The notes: a model not told the origin generated them from the sequence alone. Positions 1-13,742 are shown, numbered from the stretch's first letter. The stretch: DNA of 64,000 bases from Larimichthys crocea (GCF_000972845.2 NC_040027.1:10717760-10781759), one strand, 5' to 3'. Numbers and translations are program-made.

Positions 1-2009
1 TGCTTAATGCTCCTCAGACTACGACGCTGTGGATCAGGGGGCAGAGTGGGTGGCCCACTAATCCTGAGGTTGGCGGTTCAGTCCTGCTATCCGCATGGGC
101 AGGACACTGAATCCAAAGCAGCTCCTGATGATCGACCAGCAGTGTGAGTGTGTAATTAGAGGCAAGTTGTAAAGCGCTTTGGATAAAACAGGGTTCCTCA
201 TGCCAGTTTTCAAGGACTTTCCATGCCCAGTTACCTCAAATTCAAGGACCCAACACTGCACAGTTTGAGACACAGATCAAGGCAAATTACTGCTACAACA
301 CTGAGAATATTTAAGATGAGAACTTGAGTCCAGACTTAGCAGAACGTTCATTGCATCATTCCACTTTGTCGCACCTTCTTGAAGCAGGTGCTGCGTGAAG
401 AATATATATGAATTTAAGCACTTTCAATGAACCTATTTCAAGTTAAATCTTTTCAAAAAAAACTTGGACTTTTCCCCCTGAAAAAATCAAGAACTTTTAA
501 GGATTCCAAGGACCTATGGGGAGCATAAAGCACCTACATTCATTTGATGCATTGACCCAAACTTCAAATAAATACTGTTCATTGAACATACTGATCAGCT
601 CGAGGTTATCCTACAAACCTTTCAGAGCTGCCACAGAAGGAGGGTACAGGATATTAAAAACATACGTTTTTTAAGAAGGTTTACTCGTGATCAAGCAATG
701 ACCTCCTGCGTGGGATCCGCACCTCACATCATGTTTCATGCTGCAATATTCCACCGAATGTGAAATCAACCTTTCTCATGCTGAACTTTTTGACTGTGAT
801 GGGAAAAAAAAATGGACAGGTGTAACCAATCAAATTATCGATGGCTCTGTTCCATTTAGGTGTGCCAAGAAGCATCATGCACAATCCCAACACTCTGACA
901 CTGACACACTGCCGAGCCACCATAACCGACGTGCCTGCGCCATGGAAAGGTCCATTTCTGTAAATGTGTTAAAAATATTTGACCGCAGCATTTCAGCGTG
1001 CCGTAAAAAAGCAATTTCATTTCTATTGAAGACAGATTCTGCCTCCAAAACAGTTTTGCTGACCTTAGGCGCGTTTGAAAATGTCCAACATGCAGAGGCG
1101 CCAATGAGGAAATATACTTTCCCCGCTGGCTAATAAGATAAAAGACTGTTTTGTCGCAAGGCGACAATTGGAGTGCAGGCCGGACGGCGATAGTGCAGAG
1201 ACGATTGTGTTGCTCAGAAGCTTTAATGGAAGAGTTTCCATTCAGAGGCTCGCGTTAACGTCACCCTGTCTGCATGAGCTGAACATCTCTGCAGCCTCAG
1301 TGTAAGAATAGCTGACGTGTGGCGGACTGCTGAATCATCCCCGCCATGCCGCTGTCATTTATCATTAGACATTGTTCATCATTTTATTGTTTCGTCATGG
1401 CGTCCTGACGGACTCAGTGAAGTTTTTCTGCAGCGCCGGTGACGCAGAATAAACTAAGCAGATCACCGAGGACAGTTTTATAACTGTATGTCTTACTTTG
1501 TCTCACATCTTTCCCTGTTCTGGGAGTATTGAGTGGGAGTGCTGTGGCTGTGGAAAAGGGGGCTACAATGCAATCGTTGCGGGTGATTGCGCACCATCAG
1601 AACACGTTCATTAAAAGTCCCTGTTTTTGCCACTGACCTTATTAGTGTCTGACAACGTTATGGAAAGAAAAACGAAGCGTTTTCTGGACGCTTGGCTTGT
1701 TTTCGGTCAGTGAAGTCAGTCTCCGGAGCTTCACGGCTTTGCAGCCTCTGGTTCACCTGCTTGTCTCTCTCTGTCCTTGTCAGCTCTTCAATTTGAAGTC
1801 TCGTGTGTATACGACAGCTCAAAGAATAGAAGTCGACATTGTCAAAATCAGCTAAATATTCAGCCATGAGATCGAAGCTGCTAGAGCAGAAGAAGTCACG
1901 GTCAAAGTCTTTATACACACAACTGTCCTTCATCACGTGTACTATGATGGACAACTCGATCCGAAGGCAGAATAAAATATATATTATTTTCATATTTTGA
2001 TCAACTCAC
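1..2009 (-). other. partial intron 3' of the coiled-coil exon
   Basis: This is intronic sequence following donor GTGAGT at 2009-2004 on the minus strand. It holds a SINE at the left edge, AT-rich single-copy-looking sequence, and a 111-codon minus-strand ORF at 1658-1993 discussed under findings. I see no match to the NOS1AP C-terminus. From about 192 to 520 there are repeated CAAGGACTTT/CAAGGACCT-like phrases resembling a teleost dispersed repeat, but the family is not certain. Confidence 0.75.
27..192 (+). repeat. tRNA-derived SINE
   Basis: An A-box-like stretch near 31-48 and a B box GGTTCAGTCC at 75-84 form a tRNA-like head. The body phrase GGGCAGGACACTGAATCCAA and the tail TTGTAAAGCGCTTTGGATAAA are typical of a very common teleost SINE. 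Its right end is near 192. It is probably inactive given its divergence. Confidence 0.75.
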
Positions 2010-2175
2010 TGCAGTTTGGTCCGGACATCTTAGTCTCCAGCTCCTGGATCTGTTTAACCAGCAGCGAGATGTGCTGCAGCAGGTCTTTGTTCTGGAGCAG
2101 CAGCTGATGGACTCGAGCCTGAGCCTCCAGTCGAGCTGTGGCCTCTGCACTCAGCTGGTCCTTCAGCAAGTGGAC
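2010..2175 (-). CDS. nos1ap: nos1ap exon, coiled coil (55 codons + 1 nt)
   Basis: This 166-bp exon has an acceptor with a long C/T tract ending CCCGTGCAG and a consensus donor GTGAGT. It starts in phase 0 with [19 protein letters not shown] and ends in phase 1 after KMSGPNC. Leu, Ile and Val recur in heptad spacing ([20 protein letters not shown]), so it should form a coiled coil. Human NOS1AP is nearly the same here as I remember it, with differences such as SAEAT for AAEAA and ETKM for ELKL. In mammals the last two coding exons also make the short isoform (CAPON-S); this would be the first of those two. The final exon, which carries the nNOS PDZ ligand, is beyond the left edge. Confidence 0.96.
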
Positions 2176-5100
2176 CTGCACGGGAGGCAGATGGACAGAT
2201 AGAGGAGGAGAAAGCAGAGAGAGGGATAAGAAGAGAAGCTCGGCGCTGAGTAAACAACAGGATCGGCACGACTACTATCTGGATTCAACAAACACTTCAG
2301 ACCACACAGCACTCCACTCGAAGGCCAGGGCCAAACTGTGTTGGCCCTTCAAGCAGAATGTTCTTGGAAATCAGGAGCGAGTGCTAATCGCTTTAAATAT
2401 TTGAGAACAACAAAAGAAAAAATAAGTGACTAGTCCTTTTTGTTCAGCTTATGACAAAGAAAAATAAAAAAATAAATATAGACCACCTCCACTAACATCC
2501 ATAAAACTTGTAACTCTCACAGCCATGCGGTGGAAAGACGTGCAACCGCCTACACTAGCTGGATGGACCAATAAATTAGTGTCATGAATACCAAATGAAA
2601 AGATAATTATAACCTAAAGGGAAAGTAAGTGCACGGTGCTCAAATAGTCATGCATTTTATATTATTATAGTTTTATTGTATTCCGCCTCTGCAGATGTTT
2701 TTATTCTGCACTGGACACTTGTTCCTTTTTCTGTCAACAACACATACTCTGTGTTCAAACACATTTTTATCCAGCAACCTTGGTTCATATACAGATGACT
2801 ATGAATCCAATTGTTGCTCAGTTGAACTATAATAAAGCCGAAGGATGTTTGCACAAGCTCGACACTGAATCGGTACGTGAAAAACAAAAGGAAGTTATGA
2901 GACACAACAAAGAGTCTAGATAATCCCCCGCTGTGATCTGAACCCACCACTCACATTTCTTCCAGTTTAGACGAGACTATAAAATATTACACAAGGGAAA
3001 AATGTTTGTCTTCTGATTCCAAGGTGCTTAATGAGAGGCTGTCAATCAAACGCAGAGTTTGTTTCTTAAATCAAATCTGCTCTCAGAGGAAGGTGTTAAG
3101 TAGTATCACTTGTTCCTTTTCAAATTTGAGAATTATTCTTTTCTTTTTACATTTTAGTGCTATTCACCAGTGATTTAGACGAGCAGAGAATGATAAATAA
3201 AGAATCTGGTTTTTAGATTAAGTGTAACGACTTATAACACGCAAGAAAAAAAAACAAACTACGACTTTATTCTGCTTTTGAGAAAAGGCATCAATCAAAC
3301 ATCCGGAAAGATTTTGGGCAGTACATTTAAAAGGCTCTTGAATGAGTGCTTTTACCCACATCACAAGTAATTCATTTAACAAATTCAGCTATTATTGAGG
3401 CTTTCACCTAATAACCCAATTAATCAGGAGAGGCTTTTCAGATTTGGCTGACTCGGCTCAGCAGGTGGCGGTAACTGATCAATCACACTGTATTTTTGCT
3501 GCCTGGTAATTAATCAAAGCAATGTCAAGAAAGTACAGAGTGCTTTTTTTTTTTTTTTTTACAGTCGGTGGGAAACAGATCAATCAGTGACACTCCGGTG
3601 GGGGACGTGTGAAGGAAAAGTCGCCTCACAATCGGAGCGTTGTGCTCGAGTTAAAGTTTGATAATGAAAAGCTGGACGCACGTTTCATGTGGAGATTAAA
3701 GTTAGATCGATAAATGGAGCAAAGGCGGATCGACGTGTTGCGACTGTCGAGCTAAAACAACATATTGACTGACAGAAAGTTTCTTTTTTCAGAATTGATC
3801 CATCAGATTACTATTAACTTTGAAAACAATCGCAAAAGATGTAGTTCGATGAGGTCACAAAGTAGTGTTGGATCATGGGAGTTGTTGTCTTCTTTGTTAA
3901 ACAAGTCTGTCTATGTTCAAGGACAAGCTAAGTTTCATTTATTTACGTTCACGTTCAGTGGTGGGAGTGACAGACGACCAAATGAAATGCAGCATTACCT
4001 TGAAAAAAATCAAGCATGCATTGGAACATTGTTGGAAACACTTGGGATAATGGTGTTTTATTGACATCTCAATGCCGAAATGTTTCGTATTATACCTTTA
4101 AGAATAAACCTTTTGGCAAAAGTATTTGAATTCATCCAGTGTCTTTTGAGACACTTTTTTTTTTAATGCAGCGATTCAATTTTCACTTTCAGGAGGCGAC
4201 AAAGCAACGTTGACCTCTAGTCACTTTTCAGTATGTTCGGCTTTTATTTGTTTTATATTCAAAGTCTTTCAATTTTCACTGTTGGACAAAAGCATTTTGA
4301 ATATGTCACCTTGGGATTTTTTCAGATGCTTTACAGCCAACGCCTGCTTACGCTTTCAAAATGAAGCTCGTCGAAGTTGCAGTTCACGTCACGTTTGGGC
4401 AAGAAAACTTGTTGCCATGATCAAGTAAACACTGACTCTGGATAGGCCCTCTAATTGATTTTAAGTATTTCTCATTAACATTACGAAGGACAGGGTGTGG
4501 CTATACGTAGATGATGTTGCTCTTTATATTGAACCTTCATACACAATGTCGCTTTCCCCATGACGGTATCCTCTAGCGGATCAGTAGTTTTTTTTACAGG
4601 CTGGTCTGCTTTCTGATATTTCATCATTATGTGCACTCACAAAAATGCAAATACACACAGTCAGACAGGTGCAAGGTACTGAAACGAGTGATCTCTGTAA
4701 GCACTGTGGCTTTATGTCCTTCTGTTACATTTTTATGACAGTGTCTGCTCTGATCCTCATGTAACCTTAATGCCACAGTCTGCTGTGGTCTGCAAGATTA
4801 AAGCTCTATTTCAAACCAAGACTGAAAGGACACAACTTCTATTAGACTCTGAATCATTCATGTAAGGTGGGGGAGAATCACAGCGTCCACTTCGCACACA
4901 TGTCCAAATACATACACACGCCATTACACGCTTTTGTAGCAGCAATAACTCCTGTTTTTACTTCAAAGTACTCTCCAAATCAAACATTAGTGGCCCCACC
5001 TCCCACCCTGTTCAGCCATCTCCCGTCTCGGGCACGTAATTGCTTTCAACGATTTCAAAAGGAGAAATTCTCAAGGTTCCAAATCACAAAAAAGGGTTCA

Positions 5101-8100
5101 GAAAGAAGCCCAGCGTGCTGAAGAAGCCCACTTACTAATGATTTTCTGACAAGAGACGTAGCGTGGCTCTCAATAGTCTGATGAAGCTTAACCCTGGAGT
5201 TTGAACAGGTTCCAGCAGGGCTTCAAATATCAGCTGTCTAATGGGCAAAGAGGTACTGAAGAAGAGAGAGTGTAACATGCTCTTATCGGATTACACTATA
5301 CGCACGGTGGAGAACATTTTTATGTTAAATAGCGACAATCCAAAGGTGCTTCTTGCTGCATTCCCACAGGCGTCTCAGGAGACCAGTTCGTATTCTGTTT
5401 TCAGCATTTACAAATAGCTTAATCAGTACTAGAGAGTGTCTGAACAGGCGCCCGTAACATTTCTAGACAGGCAGTTTGTGTGAAGGAACGACAAGAGCAG
5501 CGGTGTATTTTCAGAGCCGTGAATCACGGGGGGGCCTCATGCGGAGGCACAAGTCATTGAAACTCGTAATGACCCCCTGGTTTCTCATTTCAGCTTGATG
5601 TGGTAACACAGAACTCGTTACCGTGGTAGCGTGGAGGCTCTTGGCTCTTGACGTCAGTGGTGACACATGTCAAAAGCACCAACTACAAAACAAATGTGTG
5701 GTGTGTAATTGGTGTTTGAACTAAAGCCGGCTTCAGCAACACAGAACAAGGTTGTTTTTGTTGGTATATATTCGTATTAATGTCCCACACTTTATTTTAG
5801 TGCATGTTACTCCTGATATTCTCTTAATTATTGCTCTGCATGATGAAAACTCGCTTTATTATTGTTCAAAGATTGAATTCATGTCTTGTGCCAGCCTACA
5901 AGTTATTGAAGCTCTGCTCACAATGTGGAATTAATTTTGAACCTGAATTCTTCTAATCTGGTACTGCTTTTATCGTGTGTGATTAAATAAAAAGATCTCG
6001 GCCATTAATCAATGATTTATTAGATGATAAAGATATTCACAGACAGTGCTGTGAGCTGTGCACACAGGCTAATGTGCTTGCTCGTATATTCTGCATGGAA
6101 CAGGAAAGGTAGAGCACTGTATACACAGCCCACCTACATACAGTAAACACAACACTCTGATATATACGCGTAGGCTGTTTCACAAAATGACATTATTTTG
6201 GCACTGAGTTGAGCTGGATCTTGTTTTTAAGTCAAACTGTGGAGCCACTGGAGATTAAGCCTTCTTGTTTTGTCAGCCAGAGAAGCAAATATCTGGCATT
6301 TTTAAATTATTTAACATTATCTATTCCCTTTCACTGACTAATCTTACTCTCCAAACATTTAATTTGAGACGAATAAATATTTACGACCTGAATTAAGTCA
6401 ATTAAACGTCATTATTAGTAGCCTTTTTGATGGAAAATTCATTTGACTTCTGTTTTAAAAACTGTTCATTCACAGTGTCTGCTGTTATATCGATATCTCC
6501 TTCCCCTGATGTTTCTATCTCCTCCCTCATCCCTCCTTTTCTGTCTCGGACATAATGACGGATGATTAAACCTCATCAGCCCCTCCGCACTCCGATAAGG
6601 GAATCGGTAGAGCGGAGAAACAATATGAAGTCAAAATTCACAGCCTCCCTTCCAAGGCCTCCACCTGCTCTCCCACATCCACTACACTAGACAGAAAAAA
6701 AACAAGCGTGGAGGAAGACAGCCATCTACTTCCATTATCCTTGCACTTAGCAACAAATGGAGGTGATTCTAGATTGTGTTCAGGCCAGGCTGCCTCTGCC
6801 GACCTCATTTGTAAAGCCTGACACCCCGATGATGACTTTGGTGGTGTAATTTCCAGCTGACGGGTTCCCATCTTGAGCTGCAGGAAAGAGGAGCTTGACT
6901 TCGACATATGCCGCCCAGCTGACAACTCTAATAGCACATGAGCCACCCCGGCATGGTTTACACTGAGGCCTTGGAAGCAAAAATGTCACATTTATCCTGA
7001 TGCTGTCCGAGTTAAATGTCTCACTGAGCTGCACTGACTGAACGGCCGCATGCAGAAACAGCTGAGAAGAAAGCCGAGAAGTTTTTTCTTTTTAAAGTCA
7101 GACTGTGGCTTTAACGTCTGGATATCTGATTTAAAAAAAAAAGAAAAAAAAAAGAGCACAGCGGCTCGTTCTCATGCAGCCCCACGAGCTTACATTTAGT
7201 TTTATTCTGTAGATGACCAGACCTGGTTTCTGTGGAAACAGTGGCTGGTCCTACAGATAAAATATAGAAAACTGGAATGAAAAATTTATCAGATGAGAGA
7301 CGATAAGACCTAAATAATTACAGCTGCATCTCTCCGGCTGTTTCCTTTTGCCCTGCTGTGTGTCTCCATCTCATTGTCTTTTTATAACTCCACATGAACT
7401 GGAATATCATTTAATTTACAAAGAAATATTTGAGGGGTATAGTTTGACAGATGTACAGGTGTATTTGTTATGATTACACTGAAAAACTAAGAGAGTCCAC
7501 AACTTCGCTTTCAGCCTTTTATTTCATGCAGACTCACTCCTGATCAGCAGCTTCTTCTTCTGACACTCATTATGTCCACAGAGGCTGTGGAGCCTGTTTA
7601 AATTGCCCACTTACTCAGCTCTGGCTCTAGTAAGACACTGGCTCCACTTTGCATCTGCAATATCCCCATATACAAACACTAACACTCCTCCGGTGCTCTG
7701 AGCTCACAGCCCAGCTAACAAACTGAGCCAATGTTAGGTAACAGCAGCTACAGATGGCAGCAGTTTACTTTACTGTCCATCAGCAGCTGCAGCACATCAG
7801 AGGGAAAACCAGAAATATGATCCAGTTTCACCCAAATCAGTAAAATAGTTGGTGGTGTGTGGCAGATTGGGATTCACTGGGAAAGTCAGTGCAGCATCAA
7901 AAAGATTTCAAATCTATTATTTCATGGTAAAAAACTCCAAGAAGAGTTATATATAGTTATAAATCAGTTGAATGTGCACACACTATGATTTTTGGCGACT
8001 GTCGTCAACAGCTTTAAACAAAGAAGAATACCAACACTGAATGTTTGCTGTGGTCTGAAAATAGAAGCACAAATATTCACACCTGGGTTTGCAGAGTAAC

Positions 8101-9539
8101 AATGAGTACCGTAGTGTTTCAGTAATCATCTGCACTAAACAGAACAACTGCAGAGCCTGTTCATAACCATGTCTAACAAACTGAGATCGACCCACAAACT
8201 GAAGATCTTCAGTTTGGTGGTTAAAGAAAATGTCCCGGTACTGATACTATTGTTTCTCTGCATCATTTTTGAGGTTGTTCATTTGCAGCATCTGAGCTGT
8301 ACAGTAATAACTCTGTTTTCCACATTATCTAATTCATTTTCTGCAAAGGTGCAGATCACAATCACAATCACATCCAGACAAACATAAGTCCATTTTGTTT
8401 CAGACCTCATATGCCTATTTGTTTAGTGTCCAGGTCGTTAAAAAAATACAGGATAGATGGAGAATTGGTTTAATCAGGGTAAAAAAAAAACATTTCTCAG
8501 CCTGACTGCACAGAGGAATAATGATTCATAGATGATTAAATAGATTAAGGACACGAAATGCACAGAGAGGAATGAAGGACAAAGTCGACCGGTCTGTCAG
8601 ACCTCACAGCTCAATAGTTTAGAAACAAACAATGTCGATATTCTTTTTTAAAACTTTCAGAGAGAGAGAGAGAAAATCTGAAACCTCTTGCTAAAAGTGG
8701 AACGCAGACAAAAAGCCAATTAAAAAGGTGCTCCACTTGTGTTTCGCCGTGGTGGTCCCTTGGTAGTAAACCTGCTGCTACCCCAATGTTTTCTGTCCTC
8801 TTATCTGAGCGTCGTGAAATTGAAGGAGCTTCGAGCAACTCAAATGACTCCTTAAAGCTCTAATTAGGCGGCGGCAGCATCTCTCTTCCATTTTATTGCT
8901 TTCTTTGTTCAAAACTGTTTCCCCGGAACGGAAGAGCGCCCGAGGACAATTTTCATCTGCTCAACGTCTCGGCGTTTTTTTTTTTTTGCTGTTGTTTCCT
9001 GCCAGGACAGAAAAAAATCTATTTCACTGATTTAACGTTAATCATTTGAAATGTTTCATACCGCTCTCTGTTTTGCTTCTCTTGCATAAAACACAACAGG
9101 GATTCATCCCGTACCCATAGTGCATAATTACTTTCATACTGCCATTTCCAAAGTTATCCGTTATCACTAAAGCGTGTTCTGCCAAACCGCTTCTTTAAAG
9201 AGCACTTGGCACTAAATACAGAGACAAAATGAGACAATACAAAATGAAGGGCTTTTGGATCATCATGTAAAAACTGAACAATAAGGCTGATGTGTCTCTC
9301 CCACTGGCGAATGGGAGTGTTGGCTCCACGGGGTTGGTTGCTGAGGGAATTACCGTCATCGCATTTACCCGCCCATGCCCGGCTCCTTTGATGTGGAAGT
9401 GTCTGAAACCTCTCCAGCTCTGGTTTGTCCCTGTTTTTATTTTCATTTTTGGGGAAATAAACTGAAGAGAAGTGACTGAAATACACGGGCGTAAGATGGT
9501 AAGAGAAGCAGAAAAGTCCAAGCGTCATTGTTTGAGCAA

Positions 9540-9790
9540 AGAAAGGAGAAATGAAGGACAGATCAATGACTCACCAGAGGAAGGAAAAGGAAAGGAAAAG
9601 GTGTGGGAGGTGGAAGAAAAGAAGGAAATGAGTGAAGCTTGACAATAAAACGGGAGTGGGCGAAGTGTGGAAGTATCGACCAAACAGAAGTAGGAGAAGT
9701 CAGTAAGGACTGAAACGGAGGAAATGGATGAAGGAAGGATTGAAGGAGAGAACAGTAACCGAGCTAGGAGACACAGAGGGAGGTCAAAGA
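9540..9790 (+). repeat. purine-rich (GA-rich) tract
   Basis: About 250 bp is strongly enriched in G and A on the plus strand, with repeated GAAGGA, GGAAAAGG and GGAGAA phrases, interrupted by a few mixed bases. On the transcribed (minus) strand it is pyrimidine-rich. It is low complexity rather than a clean microsatellite. Confidence 0.65.
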
Positions 9791-10124
9791 CAGAGCAGCA
9801 CCTACAGAGCGTACTCTGCCTTTAAACAGATGAACTCAGTTCATTAAACCACTTCCACTCATCCCTGAGTGAGCTCTGATTAGTGTTGGCCAGTTCACTA
9901 ATTTAACTCCATTTACTCTGAACTCAAGTTCAACATCGAGAAGATGTTCCCAGCTGCCAGGTTGGGAAACAAAGTTCCAGGTACTTTCGTCACTTCTTTG
10001 AAAAACAGCTGATGAGATTATCGAAAAAAGATTGAAAGAAATAAGGCTGTACCTAACCATAATCATCATTTTTGATTATATTTATTAATGATGATTTCCT
10101 TCAGGATTCATCTGTAATTCATTT

Positions 10125-10350
10125 AGTCCTTTAAAACATCAGAAAATTGAAATATCTCCATCAGAGCCCGAGATTTTATGAATTATGAGACCAGTCGACA
10201 AACCCTGCTGCACATTTTCACATGAGGGAAGCTGGAACTAATAAAAAAAACTTTTTGTTTTTGCTAAAGATTATTAATCGATTGTCAAAAGAGTGGCAGA
10301 GTCATTTTCTGTTGATCGACTAATTAATTAATCAACTAAACATTTAATCT
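10125..10350 (+). repeat. MITE-like repeat, TGCAGC/ATTAATCGATT family, copy 1
   Basis: The right part contains ATTATTAATCGATTGTCAAAA, then GTTGATCGACTAATTAATTA, phrases I recognise from an abundant teleost non-autonomous DNA repeat whose ends read AGTTGCAGCCCT or similar. The left part (AAAACATCAGAAAATTG, CACATTTTCACATGAG, AAGCTGGAAC) follows the same order as that family. No clear target duplication was seen. Confidence 0.6.
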
Positions 10351-13300
10351 CAAGGTGCCGTCTGCACCGACCATGATTGATGACACATGCGTTTCCTGTC
10401 CTACAATAACATCCACTCCTGTGTTACACGTGTCCGGCAAGTTGACATTAAATATGATTATTGTGGATAGAGAGGGAATCACGGTCGAGGAACCCTTTGT
10501 GCAGTCTTGTACAGGTCTGTGTAGTCTTAGTTGAAGTCCTTTGTGTTGTTCTATGTAGCACCATACTCACGGAGGAACATCATTTCATTTCACTGTGTTC
10601 TAGCTTTATATGATTGAAAAAGAAAATAGTCTACCGGCTGCATGTCTGTTTATCACTGCGTTTTATGTTAGCATTAAACAGCGACGTCGTTATAATGGCA
10701 GAGCTGCACTCAAACCTGACGTCTGTAAAATCAGCGAGCTCCTGCTGTTTGAGATAAATCATGAACAAGAGAAGAGGAGAGAAATGTCTGCACATAAAAA
10801 ATGTTTTCAACAAACACTTTGACTTGAAATGCCGGAGAAACAAAAACAGAGCAGATATTTTCTGCTGTAAAACTGAAGCAGAGACACCGGGGACTGACTT
10901 GTTTTTGTTGCGAACTGGAAACAACAACAAGTTTAGTGTAATTCTTAATAAGCACAAAAACACACAAATAAAGACGCGCACACACATTTCACTGTGCGCT
11001 CACACTGCGCCTGATCTGGGCAGAACTAATCAGCTCATTACGTTCTTCTGTTTGACCTTCAGTGGTGGACAGGCTCTCCTCATTACGGCTGGTTAGAAGT
11101 CGCCTCAGGCGAGTTTAGTCTTGTATGAGAAAGAGTTTGTCGGAGAGTGTGAGTGAGTGATTGTAGATGTTTGTTATGAGCACAAAAAGAAGGAAACAGC
11201 TTCCCTCTCTCTCCCGATAAACACTTTAATGACGTGTGGTCCTCTCCACATGTCTGAGTGTGTGCAGACTGCACTGTAAAAATAAATGGGTCAAGTGCAA
11301 TTAAGTAATAAATTCAAATTTGACTTGATTTGAGAAAAAATAAAGTATACGTCAAGTATTTGATAAAGGTCCACGACTTTCCATTAATCTCTTGTTTTGT
11401 TTGAATATGTTTTTTTTAAATTGTTTAGCCAATGAGTTCAACTCTGGAAATTTTTGTCAAAAAAAAAACATGTAAGTTAATAAATGCACCAGAAATATTC
11501 CTTAAAAATAAATAGTAGTCATTAATGAATCCATGTATGAATGTTTTAACCTGACAAAAATTGATATTTATGTTTTAATTTGCATCTGTGTTTATTTACT
11601 TATTAATTTCTTCATTTTTAATGTAATTATCTAATTATTATGTTTATTAATTTCCCAAAACTCGTTTATTTCTAAACTTTCTTTATGCATTTTCTTAAAG
11701 CATGTCCATTCATCATGTAAATGAAGGGGCTGTCAGGTGTGTCACTTTTTTATTGGCTGCTCATCATGAGGGCGCAGAGATCTACAGTATATACCTATTG
11801 TTTTTTTCTGCATTTATTGTCATTTATTTCTGTATGATTTTGGCAGTTTTGGTCCTCCATAGACGAGACCCACAGAGGTAGCTTTATAGTCAGTCTATGG
11901 TTCTTTCTTTTCCTGTCACATTAATTATCTCGCGACCTTTCAGGCGATGGCGACATCAGCACACACGGTCAGACTCACTCGACAAGAGAAACAAACCGAG
12001 GAGTCGGTGGAAACTAATTTAGATGCTGTGTGGACGCTAACTGTTACAGCGGCTCAGACAAGTCGGGACCACTGGGGGGAGCTTTCGAAATGGCAAAAGG
12101 TCAGACAGATGAACCTCACGGAGGCACAAGCTCATTTGAAATATTCCACATTAGGTAAAATAGTTTCTTCATGTGCCACCGGGCTCTGACCTCTGTCTTC
12201 ATCAAGGTATAATTATTGGAATTTCTGTCTGGGCACGTTCAATCTGAATGTGCGAGCTGTCAGTCGGAGCGGCCGTCTGTCTGACGTTGTTCAGGTCAAG
12301 GCAAGGGGGACAGCCGAGTTCAGCGTGAACAGGCGGTTTCATCAGGACCGCCGGGTCCGTCTCTGAAAGCCACGAGACATCAGTACTTAACTGTCTGGGA
12401 CACTTCTGGGTCAGGAGTGTGTGTGAGGAAGAGGGCGTGTTGAGTTGTGAAATTGCAGTTTCAAGTCTCACAGCTCTTTCGTGAGCAGGTTGACAAACTT
12501 CTGTGCGTCCGTGTGCGTGTGTGTGTGTGTGTGCAGCTCATAAACCCAAAGCCACTGCTGTCACTAGTCACTTCTCCCACTGCAGCCGCTCAGGCTGAGT
12601 GATTGATGCCTGACGCCGGGTGCACTCGGTATTAACTTTTTTTTTTTTCAGATCCAGATTGGACTGCAGGAGGGCGTTGATCTCCTTCTGTCTGTCAGTC
12701 ATCCTCGAGCATTTCCAGCTGATCTCATGTTCTTTTGTTTCTTTTGTGGATGTGGGTAGTTTCTATGAATATATTCTGACATAAACTCTGTTCACTTTAA
12801 CAAATGTTTGTGAAATTAGCTTATTGATTCGGGTTTATTGGGTGTCTCGGCACATTTATGTTTTTTTAAATTCCTAACTCTCCACTTGCTTTGAGGGATT
12901 TGATATATTTCTGTCTCAGAAATCTAATTTTCAGCTGTACATACATGTACAAAGTCTCTGCTGCCGTTATAGACTAATATATTATTAGTCTTTTGCCATG
13001 ATACTTATCTTAAAATTGCCTCCAGATGTTGCCAACAACCGTTGCCGTGATGGACGAGGTGCCAAAGAAACAGAGCGTGCATGGATGAATCAGTAAAGCT
13101 GCCGTCGAAGTTCTACTGACTTCAAATTAAACCGTGGAATTACAGAGGAGAAAAACAGTTCCCACGGCAACACACACTCAAGGTCTACAGTAAGCACCAC
13201 TCGTTGCGCTGATGACCATCACGCTGTGTGCAGGTATCGGAGAAATCTGAAGTGTAATATCGCTGCAAACAGGCAATTTGTGTAGTAAACAAAGAAATGA

Positions 13301-13574
13301 AATCCATCTCATGCAGATCAATTCATGTCTAAGGTGGAAGTGTGGAAAGGGAGAGTCAAACATCCCTCCAGAGACCTTCATAATTCTTTGCAGTGTGATA
13401 ATTTAATCACTTACCACTGATTACAATATAATTATCGTTCATATGGTATAAATTGTAGGCAATACATCCTTTAAACTGTCAATCAGTAATCAGAAATGAA
13501 GTGCTAGTAGCAGCTTTTGACTTTTATGGATAAGTCCTTGAACATTTTTACATCCACGATTCACATGCACAATT

Positions 13575-13742
13575 ATTAACGAATATTTGCTAGTATTTCT
13601 AAATTTATTATGTCTATAAAATGTGAGAAAATAGTAAAAAATGTCCAGTTTGTACAAGATATTGAGTGTAATATGACATGAGACAGAGAAAATCGATTAT
13701 TAAAGTTCTTTTTCCGTCGATCGATTAATCGTTGAAGCTACA
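13575..13742 (+). repeat. MITE-like repeat, TGCAGC/ATTAATCGATT family, copy 2
   Basis: TCTATAAAATGTGAGAAAATAGT is followed by an internally deleted middle, then GAAAATCGATTATTAAAG and GTCGATCGATTAATCGTTG. This is the same order as the family consensus I remember. It ends about 57 bp from the donor of the poly-Q exon. Confidence 0.6.

Noticed and set aside
1990..2181. Read-through of the coiled-coil exon into the intron (ending SELIKI)
   Set aside because: A consensus GTGAGT donor lies at exactly the conserved exon end, and the extra residues do not match NOS1AP. It would exist only as an intron-retained transcript.
2054..2269. Overlapping minus-strand ORF rich in Ser, Ala and Pro
   Set aside because: It is a shadow of the coiled-coil exon in another frame.
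9889..9940. GTGTTGGCCAGTTCACTAATT-like segment resembling a teleost repeat
   Set aside because: The similarity to the family I remember is too short and too diverged to annotate.
12620..12710. Minus-strand peptide MTDRQKEINALLQSNLDL, which looks helical and protein-like
   Set aside because: Only 22 codons before a stop, with no convincing acceptor or donor at fitting positions. NOS1AP exons on both sides already join in phase without it.
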